Of a stretch of 47,515 nt of DNA, positions 19,990 to 27,626 are shown piece by piece. The notes beneath the pieces are model-generated. The model saw only the letters and a list, made by a program, of their open reading frames with translations, was not told the origin of the DNA and did no database searches. The stretch spans positions 1 through 47,515 of the forward strand of contig CAJONG010000002.1 in NCBI GenBank assembly GCA_905235845.1, in the 5' to 3' direction. The stretch's first letter is position 1. Every line of letters starts with the position of its first letter. A program made the translations under genes and the position numbers. Source of the DNA: an uncultured Lachnospiraceae bacterium (GTDB lineage Bacteria; Bacillota; Clostridia; Lachnospirales; Lachnospiraceae).

Positions 19990-20277
19990 ATGATGTACCG
20001 ATTTGAATGGGACGAAGATAAGAACCAGAGGAATATTATTAAACATGGTATATCGTTTTCAGAGGCAAGTTCTGTTTTTGGTGATGAAGCAGCAATACTG
20101 TTTGATGACCCTGAACACTCTGAAGATGAAGAACGATTCTTACTGATTGGTATGAGTAATAAAGCAAGAGTGTGCATTGTTTGCCATTGCTTTAGAGAAT
20201 CGGACAACGTAATACGCATTATTTCTGCCAGAAAGGCAACAACGACGGAGGAAAGAAGATATGTTAGAGGAATATGA
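19990..20277 (+). CDS. brnT: BrnT family toxin
   Basis: FEWDEDKNQRNIIKHGISFSEASSVFGDE..FDDPEHSEDEERFLLIGMSNKARVCIVCHCFRESDNVIRIISARKATTTEERRY. Confidence 0.94.
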   Translation: MMYRFEWDEDKNQRNIIKHGISFSEASSVFGDEAAILFDDPEHSEDEERFLLIGMSNKARVCIVCHCFRESDNVIRIISARKATTTEERRYVRGI

Positions 20278-20476
20278 TATTGATAATCTTAATCCAAGAC
20301 CTAATCCGTATGCGAAGGAATTAAAGAAGCAAGTGACCATTAAGATGTCACCAACCGTTATTGATTATTTTAAGGGTGAGGCTACAGAGATCGGAATGCC
20401 GTATCAGACGCTAATAAACTTATATCTGATGGACTGCGTCAAGTCGCACAAAAAGTTGGATATGCGTTGGAAGTAG
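20261..20476 (+). CDS. brnA: BrnA-like (CopG/RHH) antitoxin
   Basis: LKKQVTIKMSPTVIDYFKGEATEIGMPYQTLINLYLMDCV; overlaps brnT end by 17 bp. Confidence 0.9.
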   Translation: MLEEYDIDNLNPRPNPYAKELKKQVTIKMSPTVIDYFKGEATEIGMPYQTLINLYLMDCVKSHKKLDMRWK

Positions 20477-20714
20477 TAGGTCTGTTTTGACATTAAAAAT
20501 GGACTGCTGTATTTGTTGAGGAAATAAAGATTATGAGTGATGATACTTATTACATAGAGACGAAGAAGTGAATGAAAACGTCTCGGGTGGCTTGAATTTT
20601 CAATTTTCGGGAGGCTTGAAGATGCGGGAGCCTGCTTGATTTTGATTGGTAGAGGAGAGTCCTTTTCATGTTATAATACATTTGAAGAATATTTTGATCA
20701 CAAAGGAGAGCTCT

Positions 20715-21887
20715 ATGCCGTTTCAGATAGTTAGAAATGATATTACAAAAATGCATGTTGATGCCATAGTCAATACAGCTAATCCCATGCCGGGGTACGG
20801 TTCGGGAATAGATACAGCCGTCTATGAAGCGGCAGGTGTAGAGAGGCTTCTTGCCAAGCGCCAGGAGATTGGTGTAATCGAACGCGGGCATTCTGTGATC
20901 ACGGCCGGATATGATCTGCCTGCCAAGTACATCATCCATACCGTGGGCACAGCATGGCAGGGTGGTGATCAAGGTGAGGAGGATATCATCCGTGATTGTT
21001 ACCGCAGTGTATTTGAGCTGGCTGTCACGAATGATGTGGAGAGTCTGGCGATACCGCTTCTTGCATCAGGTTCATATGGTTTTCCGAAGGGTATAGCACT
21101 TCGGATCGCGTTATCTGAGATCGAGTCATTTATGGCGGACCATGATCTTGAGTTATATCTGGTCGTATTTGATGAGAAATCTTTTGCATTGTCCTCTGAA
21201 TTGTATGGGGATATCGATGCATATATCAACGATAACTATGTAGAAGAGAAGGTTAAAGAAGAGTACCACGTAAGTCATATATCTGAGCCTGAAGGAACAC
21301 CGGTGGCGTCAGCAATGTCTGTGATGGGAAGCGCGGAAGAACCACGCGGTCGAGGAACCGGACTGTCAGATATCATATCCGGCATCAGGACTAAGGATAA
21401 GAAGGCTGCTAAGTCAAAGCCATCGAGCGAAGGTATGGAGTATGACACATTTCCATACGAAGATGCTGAGATTGAGACCATGATCTGTGCAACATCCTTT
21501 GAATCGCACAAGAGTCTTGACGATGTGGTCAATAACCTCGATAAGACATTTATGGAAATGGTCTTCTCTTTTGCAGATGAGAAGGGCATGACGGATGTCG
21601 AAGTCCAGAAGAGGGCTAATCTTGACAGGAAGGCATTCTCAAAGCTTAAGTGCGGCACGACTAAGAATCCGAGCAAGGCTACGGCACTGGCCCTGGCAGT
21701 TGCGCTTATGCTTAACCTCGATGATACCAAGGATCTTCTTTCCAGGGCAGGGTTTGCCCTGTCGCCATGCAGCAAGCAGGACCTTATCGTTCAGTATTTT
21801 ATAGAACGCGAGGTTTATGACATATACGCTATCAATATAGCTTTATTCGAGCACGGAGAGCAGCCTCTAGGCACTCAGATCATATAA
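20715..21887 (+). CDS. Macro domain protein with C-terminal HTH-like domain
   Basis: MPFQIVRNDITKMHVDAIVNTANPMPGYGSGIDTAVYEAAG..YIIHTVG..LLASGSYGFPKGIALRIA; C-terminus VEVQKRANLDRKAFSKLKCGTTKNPSKATALALAVALMLNLDDTKDLLSRAGFALSP. Confidence 0.93.
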   Translation: MPFQIVRNDITKMHVDAIVNTANPMPGYGSGIDTAVYEAAGVERLLAKRQEIGVIERGHSVITAGYDLPAKYIIHTVGTAWQGGDQGEEDIIRDCYRSVFELAVTNDVESLAIPLLASGSYGFPKGIALRIALSEIESFMADHDLELYLVVFDEKSFALSSELYGDIDAYINDNYVEEKVKEEYHVSHISEPEGTPVASAMSVMGSAEEPRGRGTGLSDIISGIRTKDKKAAKSKPSSEGMEYDTFPYEDAEIETMICATSFESHKSLDDVVNNLDKTFMEMVFSFADEKGMTDVEVQKRANLDRKAFSKLKCGTTKNPSKATALALAVALMLNLDDTKDLLSRAGFALSPCSKQDLIVQYFIEREVYDIYAINIALFEHGEQPLGTQII

Positions 21888-21983
21888 ATATCAAATGTCG
21901 CCTGACAAGTGACCGTTGGGCCTCTTTCAAGAAATATAATGACCTCAGTAACAGATAAACATCACCTTACGGAGGTAATCATT

Positions 21984-22676
21984 ATGAGAGAGAACTTAAC
22001 GGAACTTGTATTTATTCTTGACAGAAGCGGATCCATGAGCGGCCTGGAATCAGACACGATCGGAGGCTTCAATTCCCTTATTAAAAAACAGAAGAAAGAA
22101 GAAGGAGAGGCGGTAGTCTCTACAGTCCTTTTTGACGATGTGAGCGAGGTCATTCACGACAGGATGCCCATAGCCGATGTCAAGAAGCTGACAGAGAAGG
22201 ACTACTATGTGAGAGGATGCACGGCGTTATTCGATGCAGTAGGTGATGCTATACATCATATCGGCAATGTCCAGAAATACGCCCGTGAAGAGGACAGACC
22301 CGGTAAGACTTTATTCGTGATCACGACAGACGGCCTGGAGAATGCCAGCAGGAGGTACAAGATCAAAGAGATCAAGAAGATGATCAAACGTCAGACCGAG
22401 AAGTATAACTGGGAGTTCATATTCTTAGGTGCAAATATTGATGCGATCGAGGTTGCCGGCAGCATGGGGATCAAGGCAGACAGGGCGGCGAACTATCACT
22501 GCGATGAAGTCGGGACAGCTCTTAACTATGCAGTCTTGGAAGAGACTGTATCACTTGTCAGAAAAAGCGCTCCCGCTATGATGCATGCGACACTTGCAGG
22601 CGGTGCATGGAAGGCTAAGATCGATAGGGATTATGATGACAGAAGTGATAAGAAGAACATAAAGAGGAGGGCGTGA
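21984..22676 (+). CDS. VWA domain protein (TerY-like)
   Basis: ELVFILDRSGSMSGLESDTIGGFNSLIKKQK, VRGCTALFDAVGDAIHHI, LFVITTDGLENAS: MIDAS DxSxS..T..D. Confidence 0.92.
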   Translation: MRENLTELVFILDRSGSMSGLESDTIGGFNSLIKKQKKEEGEAVVSTVLFDDVSEVIHDRMPIADVKKLTEKDYYVRGCTALFDAVGDAIHHIGNVQKYAREEDRPGKTLFVITTDGLENASRRYKIKEIKKMIKRQTEKYNWEFIFLGANIDAIEVAGSMGIKADRAANYHCDEVGTALNYAVLEETVSLVRKSAPAMMHATLAGGAWKAKIDRDYDDRSDKKNIKRRA

Positions 22677-22678
22677 TC

Positions 22679-23491
22679 ATGATCGGAGCTATATTAGGTG
22701 ATATCGTGGGTTGTCCATATGAGTTCGACAGAAGCCCTAAGATCAAAGACTTTGGCCCTTTGTTCATAGAGAGTTCTATGTATACGGATGACACCGTGAT
22801 GACCATAGCGGTAGCGGACGGACTGATGAATGCGGGCCTTGATGCGGATGCTGAGAGTATCCGTCATGAAATAGTAAGGTCCATGAAAGCATGGGGAAGG
22901 AAGTATCCCAGTGCAGGATATGGCGGAAGGTTCATATGGTGGCTGCAGTTAGATGATGATAATCCTTACGGAAGCTGGGGCAACGGTTCGGCAATGAGAG
23001 TGTCCTCGGCAGGCTGGCTTTATGACACCATAGAGCGGACCAGAGAGGTGGCAAGGGCTACGGCTGAAGTCACGCATAACCACCCCGAAGGCATAAAAGG
23101 TGCGGAAGCAACGGCTTCTGCCATATACCTTGCAAGGACAGGCAAGTCAAAGGATGAGATCAAGCAGTATATCATCGATGAATTCGGATATGATCTGTCC
23201 GGAACCCTTGATGATATACGACAGAATTATCACCATGTGGAGAGTTGTCAGCAGACAGTTCCTGAAGCGATAACGGCATTCCTTGAAGGAAATGACTTTG
23301 AGGATGTTGTCAGGAATGCTGTGTCATTGGGAGGAGATTGCGATACGCTCACATGTATTGCATCCGGGATCGCAGAGGCATTCTATGGTATTCCGGAGAA
23401 CTATAAGGCGGAGGCTTTAAGCCGCATAGAAGACGATATGAGGGATGTGTATAGCCGGTTTTGCCAATTGATTAAGGAGGATTTTTCATGA
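22679..23491 (+). CDS. ADP-ribosylglycohydrolase family protein (DraG-like)
   Basis: MIGAILGDIVGCPYEFD, MYTDDTVMTIAVADGL, GNGSAMRVSSAGW, AVSLGGDCDTLTCIASGIAEAFYG. Confidence 0.94.
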   Translation: MIGAILGDIVGCPYEFDRSPKIKDFGPLFIESSMYTDDTVMTIAVADGLMNAGLDADAESIRHEIVRSMKAWGRKYPSAGYGGRFIWWLQLDDDNPYGSWGNGSAMRVSSAGWLYDTIERTREVARATAEVTHNHPEGIKGAEATASAIYLARTGKSKDEIKQYIIDEFGYDLSGTLDDIRQNYHHVESCQQTVPEAITAFLEGNDFEDVVRNAVSLGGDCDTLTCIASGIAEAFYGIPENYKAEALSRIEDDMRDVYSRFCQLIKEDFS

Positions 23492-23736
23492 AGTGTCCAA
23501 AGTGTGGTAGTGAGAATGTAACGGTAAGTGTTGTAAATGAGGTCAAGCTTAAGAACAAGCATAAGGGGGTACTCTATTACTTGTTCGTTTGGTGGTGGTG
23601 GGCTCCGATCAAGTGGTTGGTGTTTACCGTTCCGGCATTGCTAATTGCAATATTTGGCCATAAGAAGCAGAAAGCCGTTAATATCCAGAAGACGGTTTGC
23701 TGCTGTCAAAATTGTGGGCATACCTGGAACAAATAA
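23488..23736 (+). CDS. Zinc-ribbon membrane protein
   Basis: MKCPKCGSENVTV ... WWWWAPIKWLVFTVPALLIAIFG ... CCCQNCGHTWNK; ATGA overlap with upstream gene. Confidence 0.8.
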   Translation: MKCPKCGSENVTVSVVNEVKLKNKHKGVLYYLFVWWWWAPIKWLVFTVPALLIAIFGHKKQKAVNIQKTVCCCQNCGHTWNK

Positions 23737-23760
23737 TCTACATTGGATTATTAGCAGCCG

Positions 23761-23787
23761 GCAGTTGACGTTATAATCGTCAACTGC
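23761..23787 (+). terminator. Stem-loop, possible terminator
   Basis: GCAGTTGACG-TTATAAT-CGTCAACTGC, 10-bp perfect stem; weak T tail. Confidence 0.45.
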
Positions 23788-23878
23788 TGTTATGCTTAAC
23801 TGAATATGGTATAATATATGATGTCTAAACAATTATTGGCAAAAAGTGTCAGTAGTGAAGTAACACAATCGAGGGCAG

Positions 23879-24130
23879 ATGAGTATATTTAAGAGCAAAG
23901 CTGAAAAAGAACTGGATGAGATTATCCAAAGGCTTGAGATGAATATGGCGAACAACTATAAAGACAATGCGCAGGACAACCTTAAGGAACTTGTGGCTGC
24001 CCTTAATAGTATGCGCAAATCAGGTGCTCTTAAGCCTAAGGTATTTGATAAGTATGATGCTATCCTTTCGGAATACCAGGAGAAGATGAAGGGATACAGT
24101 CATAAGGATCAGAAGCCGTATTGGCATTGA
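23879..24130 (+). CDS. Small hypothetical helical protein
   Basis: 83 aa ORF MSIFKSKAEKELDEIIQRLEMNMANNYKDNAQDNLKEL. Confidence 0.65.
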   Translation: MSIFKSKAEKELDEIIQRLEMNMANNYKDNAQDNLKELVAALNSMRKSGALKPKVFDKYDAILSEYQEKMKGYSHKDQKPYWH

Positions 24131-24218
24131 TTGATGTAGTGAGGGAATTAATCTCAAGAAAGATCGTAACTTAAATGGAATATGTTTTTGCGTGGTCGTG
24201 TTTGAAATTGGAGGAAAG

Positions 24219-25554
24219 ATGAAGCAATTGTTTAAAGGTTTTTGTGAGTTGGGTTTACTATTCGTCTTACTTATTTTGATGGGATGTGGTACATCAGATC
24301 CTTGGCCGAAAACGGGGCTTGGAGCAATGATTTCGGCACCTACTGAGGGGAAGGTCGAAATCAGTAAGAATAATGATAAAGAGTTTTATGCAAAAGTATC
24401 AGGAAGCGAGAAAAAACGGGCAAGAATATATCAAGGGATGATAGAAGATGCTAAAGAGAACGGCTTTTCCCTCGACCAAGATAATTATGTTGACACAGTA
24501 TACTCAGCATTCACGAGCGAAGGACATAAAATAAGGCTTAAAAACAATGCAACTCTGAAGCTTATAACTATAGACATTTATGCGCCCAAACATATGGATG
24601 AGATAATATGGCCGACATCACGGGGGGGCTCATTTAATTCCTCATCCACAATCGATGGTTGGGGAGAAGGAAAGCGAAAGCGACAGTTCATTTATTATTT
24701 ATTTTGCGGAAACAAGTAAAGAACAGATAAATAGGTACGCAGACGAATTGTTGGAAGCAGGATTTGAGTACGATTACATGAAACATGACGGTTGGTTCGC
24801 TGGAAAAAATGAATATGGTGGTAAGATTACTTTAGATTATTATGGTTTTAATATAATGTATATGAGTTATATGCTATTTGATAACGGAAAGGAAATTCCC
24901 GTTGCTGAGAAAAGTAATGAATTGAAAGACGAGGAACCAGATGCTTCAGCGGAGTACAAGGAGGATTCGTTGAGTAATGAGAATATAGAGACTAATAACG
25001 CAACGGTAGATGAACAAGAGCCTTCGTCCGATGAGGAAACAGAGGATCCTTTTGATTTATTAATTGCCGAAACAGAACTTAGAAATATGTGCGTTAATCA
25101 AAAAATAAGTGATGTTTATGATTATATTCAACAGTCTGGATATACGGCAACATATACAGCAGACAAGTCTAACGCGGATTTTACTGAATCGGTCCGTACT
25201 GACGAGGAAACAAGAGAGAGTTTCTATATTATTGATATTATAGAGATAAATTCTTCAACCAAGACAATAGAGTTTAAGATTACTAGTGCCTATAACTATG
25301 ATTTGGTTCAGAAATCGGAATTAGATGCTGTTGATGCATGGGTCGAAACTGAAATGTACGGAAAGTCTCAGTACACTAAATTCAAATTGCATTATCTGAC
25401 GGGGAAAATATCGGAAAGTCTAGAGGCAGAGAATACTTGGTATCTTTTAGCAGAATGCGATGTTAATGGAGAAAAAGGGTATTACTGCGAATCAAGAGTA
25501 ACAGGAACACCTGAAAACCCAGAAATTATATACTTCAATGTGTATAAAAAGTAA
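24219..25554 (+). pseudogene. Frameshifted lipoprotein with two tandem related domains
   Basis: Lipobox LILMGC. Frame 24219-24719 passes to frame 24655-25554 at a 7-G run (24622-24628). Removing one G gives ...IIWPTSRGAHLIPHPQSMVGEKESESDSSFIIYFAETS..., which matches the first-domain pattern WPKTGLGAMISAPTEGKVEIS. Confidence 0.72.
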
Positions 25555-25683
25555 AAGATTAAATTGATGCATGTGCTTTCGATTAGACATTATCCGAAAT
25601 CATAGTTTTATGCCTGTGTAATACTGGTAAAGCTAAGAATGACTGCAAAATTTTACATACCAAACAGGGGTGACGGGTAATTT

Positions 25684-25708
25684 ACGGGTTCAAGTCCCAT
25701 ATGCTCCA
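25684..25708 (+). other. tRNA 3'-end remnant (T-arm plus acceptor strand)
   Basis: ACGGGTTCAAGTCCCATATGCTCCA: near-canonical T-arm (one mismatch) and acceptor 3' strand; no recognisable 5' half upstream. Confidence 0.55.
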
Positions 25709-25723
25709 GTAACCTGATCGAAT

Positions 25724-25752
25724 ACAGTTCGGCATGGAATATAAGGGCACTT
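25724..25752. repeat. Imperfect direct repeat copy A, upstream of the nucleotidyltransferase pair
   Basis: ACAGTTCGGCATGGAATATAAGGGCACTT; 25/29 identical to copy B. Confidence 0.7.
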
Positions 25753-25785
25753 GGCGTGAGAAAACGTCAGGTGCCCATCTTTTTT
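25745..25785 (+). terminator. Rho-independent terminator
   Basis: GGGCACTTGGCGT-GAGAAA-ACGTCAGGTGCCCATCTTTTTT, stem with G-U wobbles. Confidence 0.82.
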
Positions 25786-25851
25786 GACAAAAAGCGTAAA
25801 TGGGTGTAGAATTACCCTACAATCATTTTAAAAAATATTTGGAGTAGTGTA

Positions 25852-26499
25852 ATGAACGATTATATGGCCGAATACACCGCACTGGATGAGAAACTGACGG
25901 AATTGAATAAAAGATTGGAGAATTATCCCAAGGGATCACTTCGAAGGCGTGAGATTAAGGGCGGGGTGTATTATTATCTTCAGTATAGAGAAGGACAACA
26001 AGTCAAGAGTGTATATGTCCACGCAGATGATGTTTCCGATGTACGGGACAAGATAGATAAGAGAAAGGAATTGGAGCAAAGCATCAAGTCTATGCAGTCG
26101 CGAGTGGATCAATATGCCAGCGTGCTGGGCATACACAGGACATATCGTCCTGTTAAGGATGTTGACTATGAGAATTATACGCTTTTCATGTCTACAGTGG
26201 CGCATGACTATAAATCGCTTGATTCCGGGGAATTCATAACAAAATATGATGTATCAAAGTTTCGTGGAATTAATAAAAGGTATATTGCAGGATTCTTGGA
26301 TTATATTTACGGAATAGAACGTTGGAATATGCGAAAGACCAATGATTTGGTGTTGGATCCGTATACGTATCTGATGTACTTTAAGTATGAGGATAAGGAA
26401 GTATTAAAGCAGGAACTTCGGAAAGCGATACCGGCTTTTTTGAACCGGGGATTGTTGATCACGAATGTGCAGGAGGCAGTCAGTGGGACATTTGGTTGA
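25852..26499 (+). CDS. Hypothetical protein, putative regulator/antitoxin partner of the downstream nucleotidyltransferase
   Basis: Motif YPKGSLRRREIKGGVYYYLQYREGQQVKSVYV; ends overlapping the next ORF. Confidence 0.7.
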   Translation: MNDYMAEYTALDEKLTELNKRLENYPKGSLRRREIKGGVYYYLQYREGQQVKSVYVHADDVSDVRDKIDKRKELEQSIKSMQSRVDQYASVLGIHRTYRPVKDVDYENYTLFMSTVAHDYKSLDSGEFITKYDVSKFRGINKRYIAGFLDYIYGIERWNMRKTNDLVLDPYTYLMYFKYEDKEVLKQELRKAIPAFLNRGLLITNVQEAVSGTFG

Positions 26500-27064
26500 G
26501 GAAGAATACTTATATAGGGAGAATATTGATGAGTATTTTGAGGCACTTGCCGTGGAGATTAAGCGCACAGGGATTGGTCTGCACAGAATACTTGTTGTTG
26601 GGGGAGCGGCAATGGCTCTCAAGTATCATGATGGAAGATCTACGGTAGATATAGATATATGTTTCCGTGAACAGAAGGACCTATATAACTGTTGCACGAA
26701 CGTGGCTGAGGAGTACGGTTTGCCGCAGGATTGGATCAATGCAGATGTAATGCATTCAGATTCTTTTTCGTATAAGCTGTTTGATAATGCAGAGCTATAT
26801 AAGTCGTTTGGTGACATACTGGAAGTATATGTAGCCAGCGATCTGGACTTGTATTGTATGAAGATAGTATCTTTTCGTCCTAAAGACGTACAGGATATGG
26901 AGGTCCTTGCGGAAACTTTAAGAAATAATAGTATTTCAAGGGATGATGTTATAGAAAACTTTATTCGTTTATATGGAAGCGAGTATTATCTTCGTAATGA
27001 TGATAGGAAGATCAAATTTGTAGATATGCAGCTAAGAAAAAATGAAGTACTCAGGGGGAGGTAG
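26483..27064 (+). CDS. Nucleotidyltransferase-like protein (DUF6036/MNT-like)
   Basis: ILVVGGAAMALKYHDGRSTVDIDICF (GG..DxD NTase signature), DLDLYCMKIVSFRPKDVQDMEVLAETL; probable GTG start at 26483 after AGGAGG. Confidence 0.78.
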   Translation: MGHLVEEEYLYRENIDEYFEALAVEIKRTGIGLHRILVVGGAAMALKYHDGRSTVDIDICFREQKDLYNCCTNVAEEYGLPQDWINADVMHSDSFSYKLFDNAELYKSFGDILEVYVASDLDLYCMKIVSFRPKDVQDMEVLAETLRNNSISRDDVIENFIRLYGSEYYLRNDDRKIKFVDMQLRKNEVLRGR

Positions 27065-27077
27065 TGTGAACTTGAAG

Positions 27078-27106
27078 ACAGTTCGGCACAGATTATACGG
27101 GCACTT
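27078..27106. repeat. Imperfect direct repeat copy B, downstream of the nucleotidyltransferase pair
   Basis: ACAGTTCGGCACAGATTATACGGGCACTT; 14 bp after the nucleotidyltransferase stop. Confidence 0.7.
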
Positions 27107-27313
27107 ATAAATATCTTGCCTGTATAGGTGGAGATATCCTAAGACGGAATATATGGTATGACCGTACGTGATACCTGCGATATATCCTGTGACGGAGCGT
27201 GATATAACAGTAAGCAGATATGGTCGTAAGCAGGGTTGAAAACAACTAAGTGTATGGTAAAATATACTATAGCGAGGATTGGACGACCGGTTAAGACTAT
27301 CAGGAGGTGGAAA

Positions 27314-27526
27314 GTGAAGAAAATGCTGTATGAACTGTACAAAAGAAGAGAGAAGATACTTATTCTGCTGGTAGGGATATTCTTCGGGACCATAGTGGGT
27401 ATTTTTCTGGCTCCGGCCAAGAACGGAATTACGATAGGCAGCTATAACGGCAATAATTCATCCGGCAAGGACAGCGAGGAAGAATTTAATAAGGACCTTG
27501 CTATGGAGATGGGAGAATTAAGGTAG
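27314..27526 (+). CDS. Small single-TM hypothetical protein
   Basis: GTG start after AGGAGGTG; KILILLVGIFFGTIVGIFLAPAKNG. Confidence 0.65.
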   Translation: MKKMLYELYKRREKILILLVGIFFGTIVGIFLAPAKNGITIGSYNGNNSSGKDSEEEFNKDLAMEMGELR

Positions 27527-27575
27527 ATTTCACAATATATGAAAGGCAGGTATTTTACTATGTTTAAGAGGATTA

Positions 27576-27626
27576 TATGTAACGGGTATCGCTCTTCCTG
27601 TTGACGGCGGATACACATGCATGTAA
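27576..27626 (+). pseudogene. C-terminal remnant of a short-chain dehydrogenase/reductase
   Basis: Reads YVTGIALPVDGGYTCM*, the typical SDR/FabG-like C-terminus, with no SDR ORF upstream. Confidence 0.72.

Noticed and set aside
20477-20714. Short ORF MSDDTYYIETKK and GGAGGCTTGAA-like words between brnA and the macro gene
   Set aside because: Too short and weak; likely intergenic debris and promoter (TATAAT near 20680).
24655-25554. Independent gene starting at ATG 24655
   Set aside because: Upstream in-frame codons continue homology (AHLIPHPQS) to the preceding lipoprotein; better explained as the second part of a frameshifted gene.
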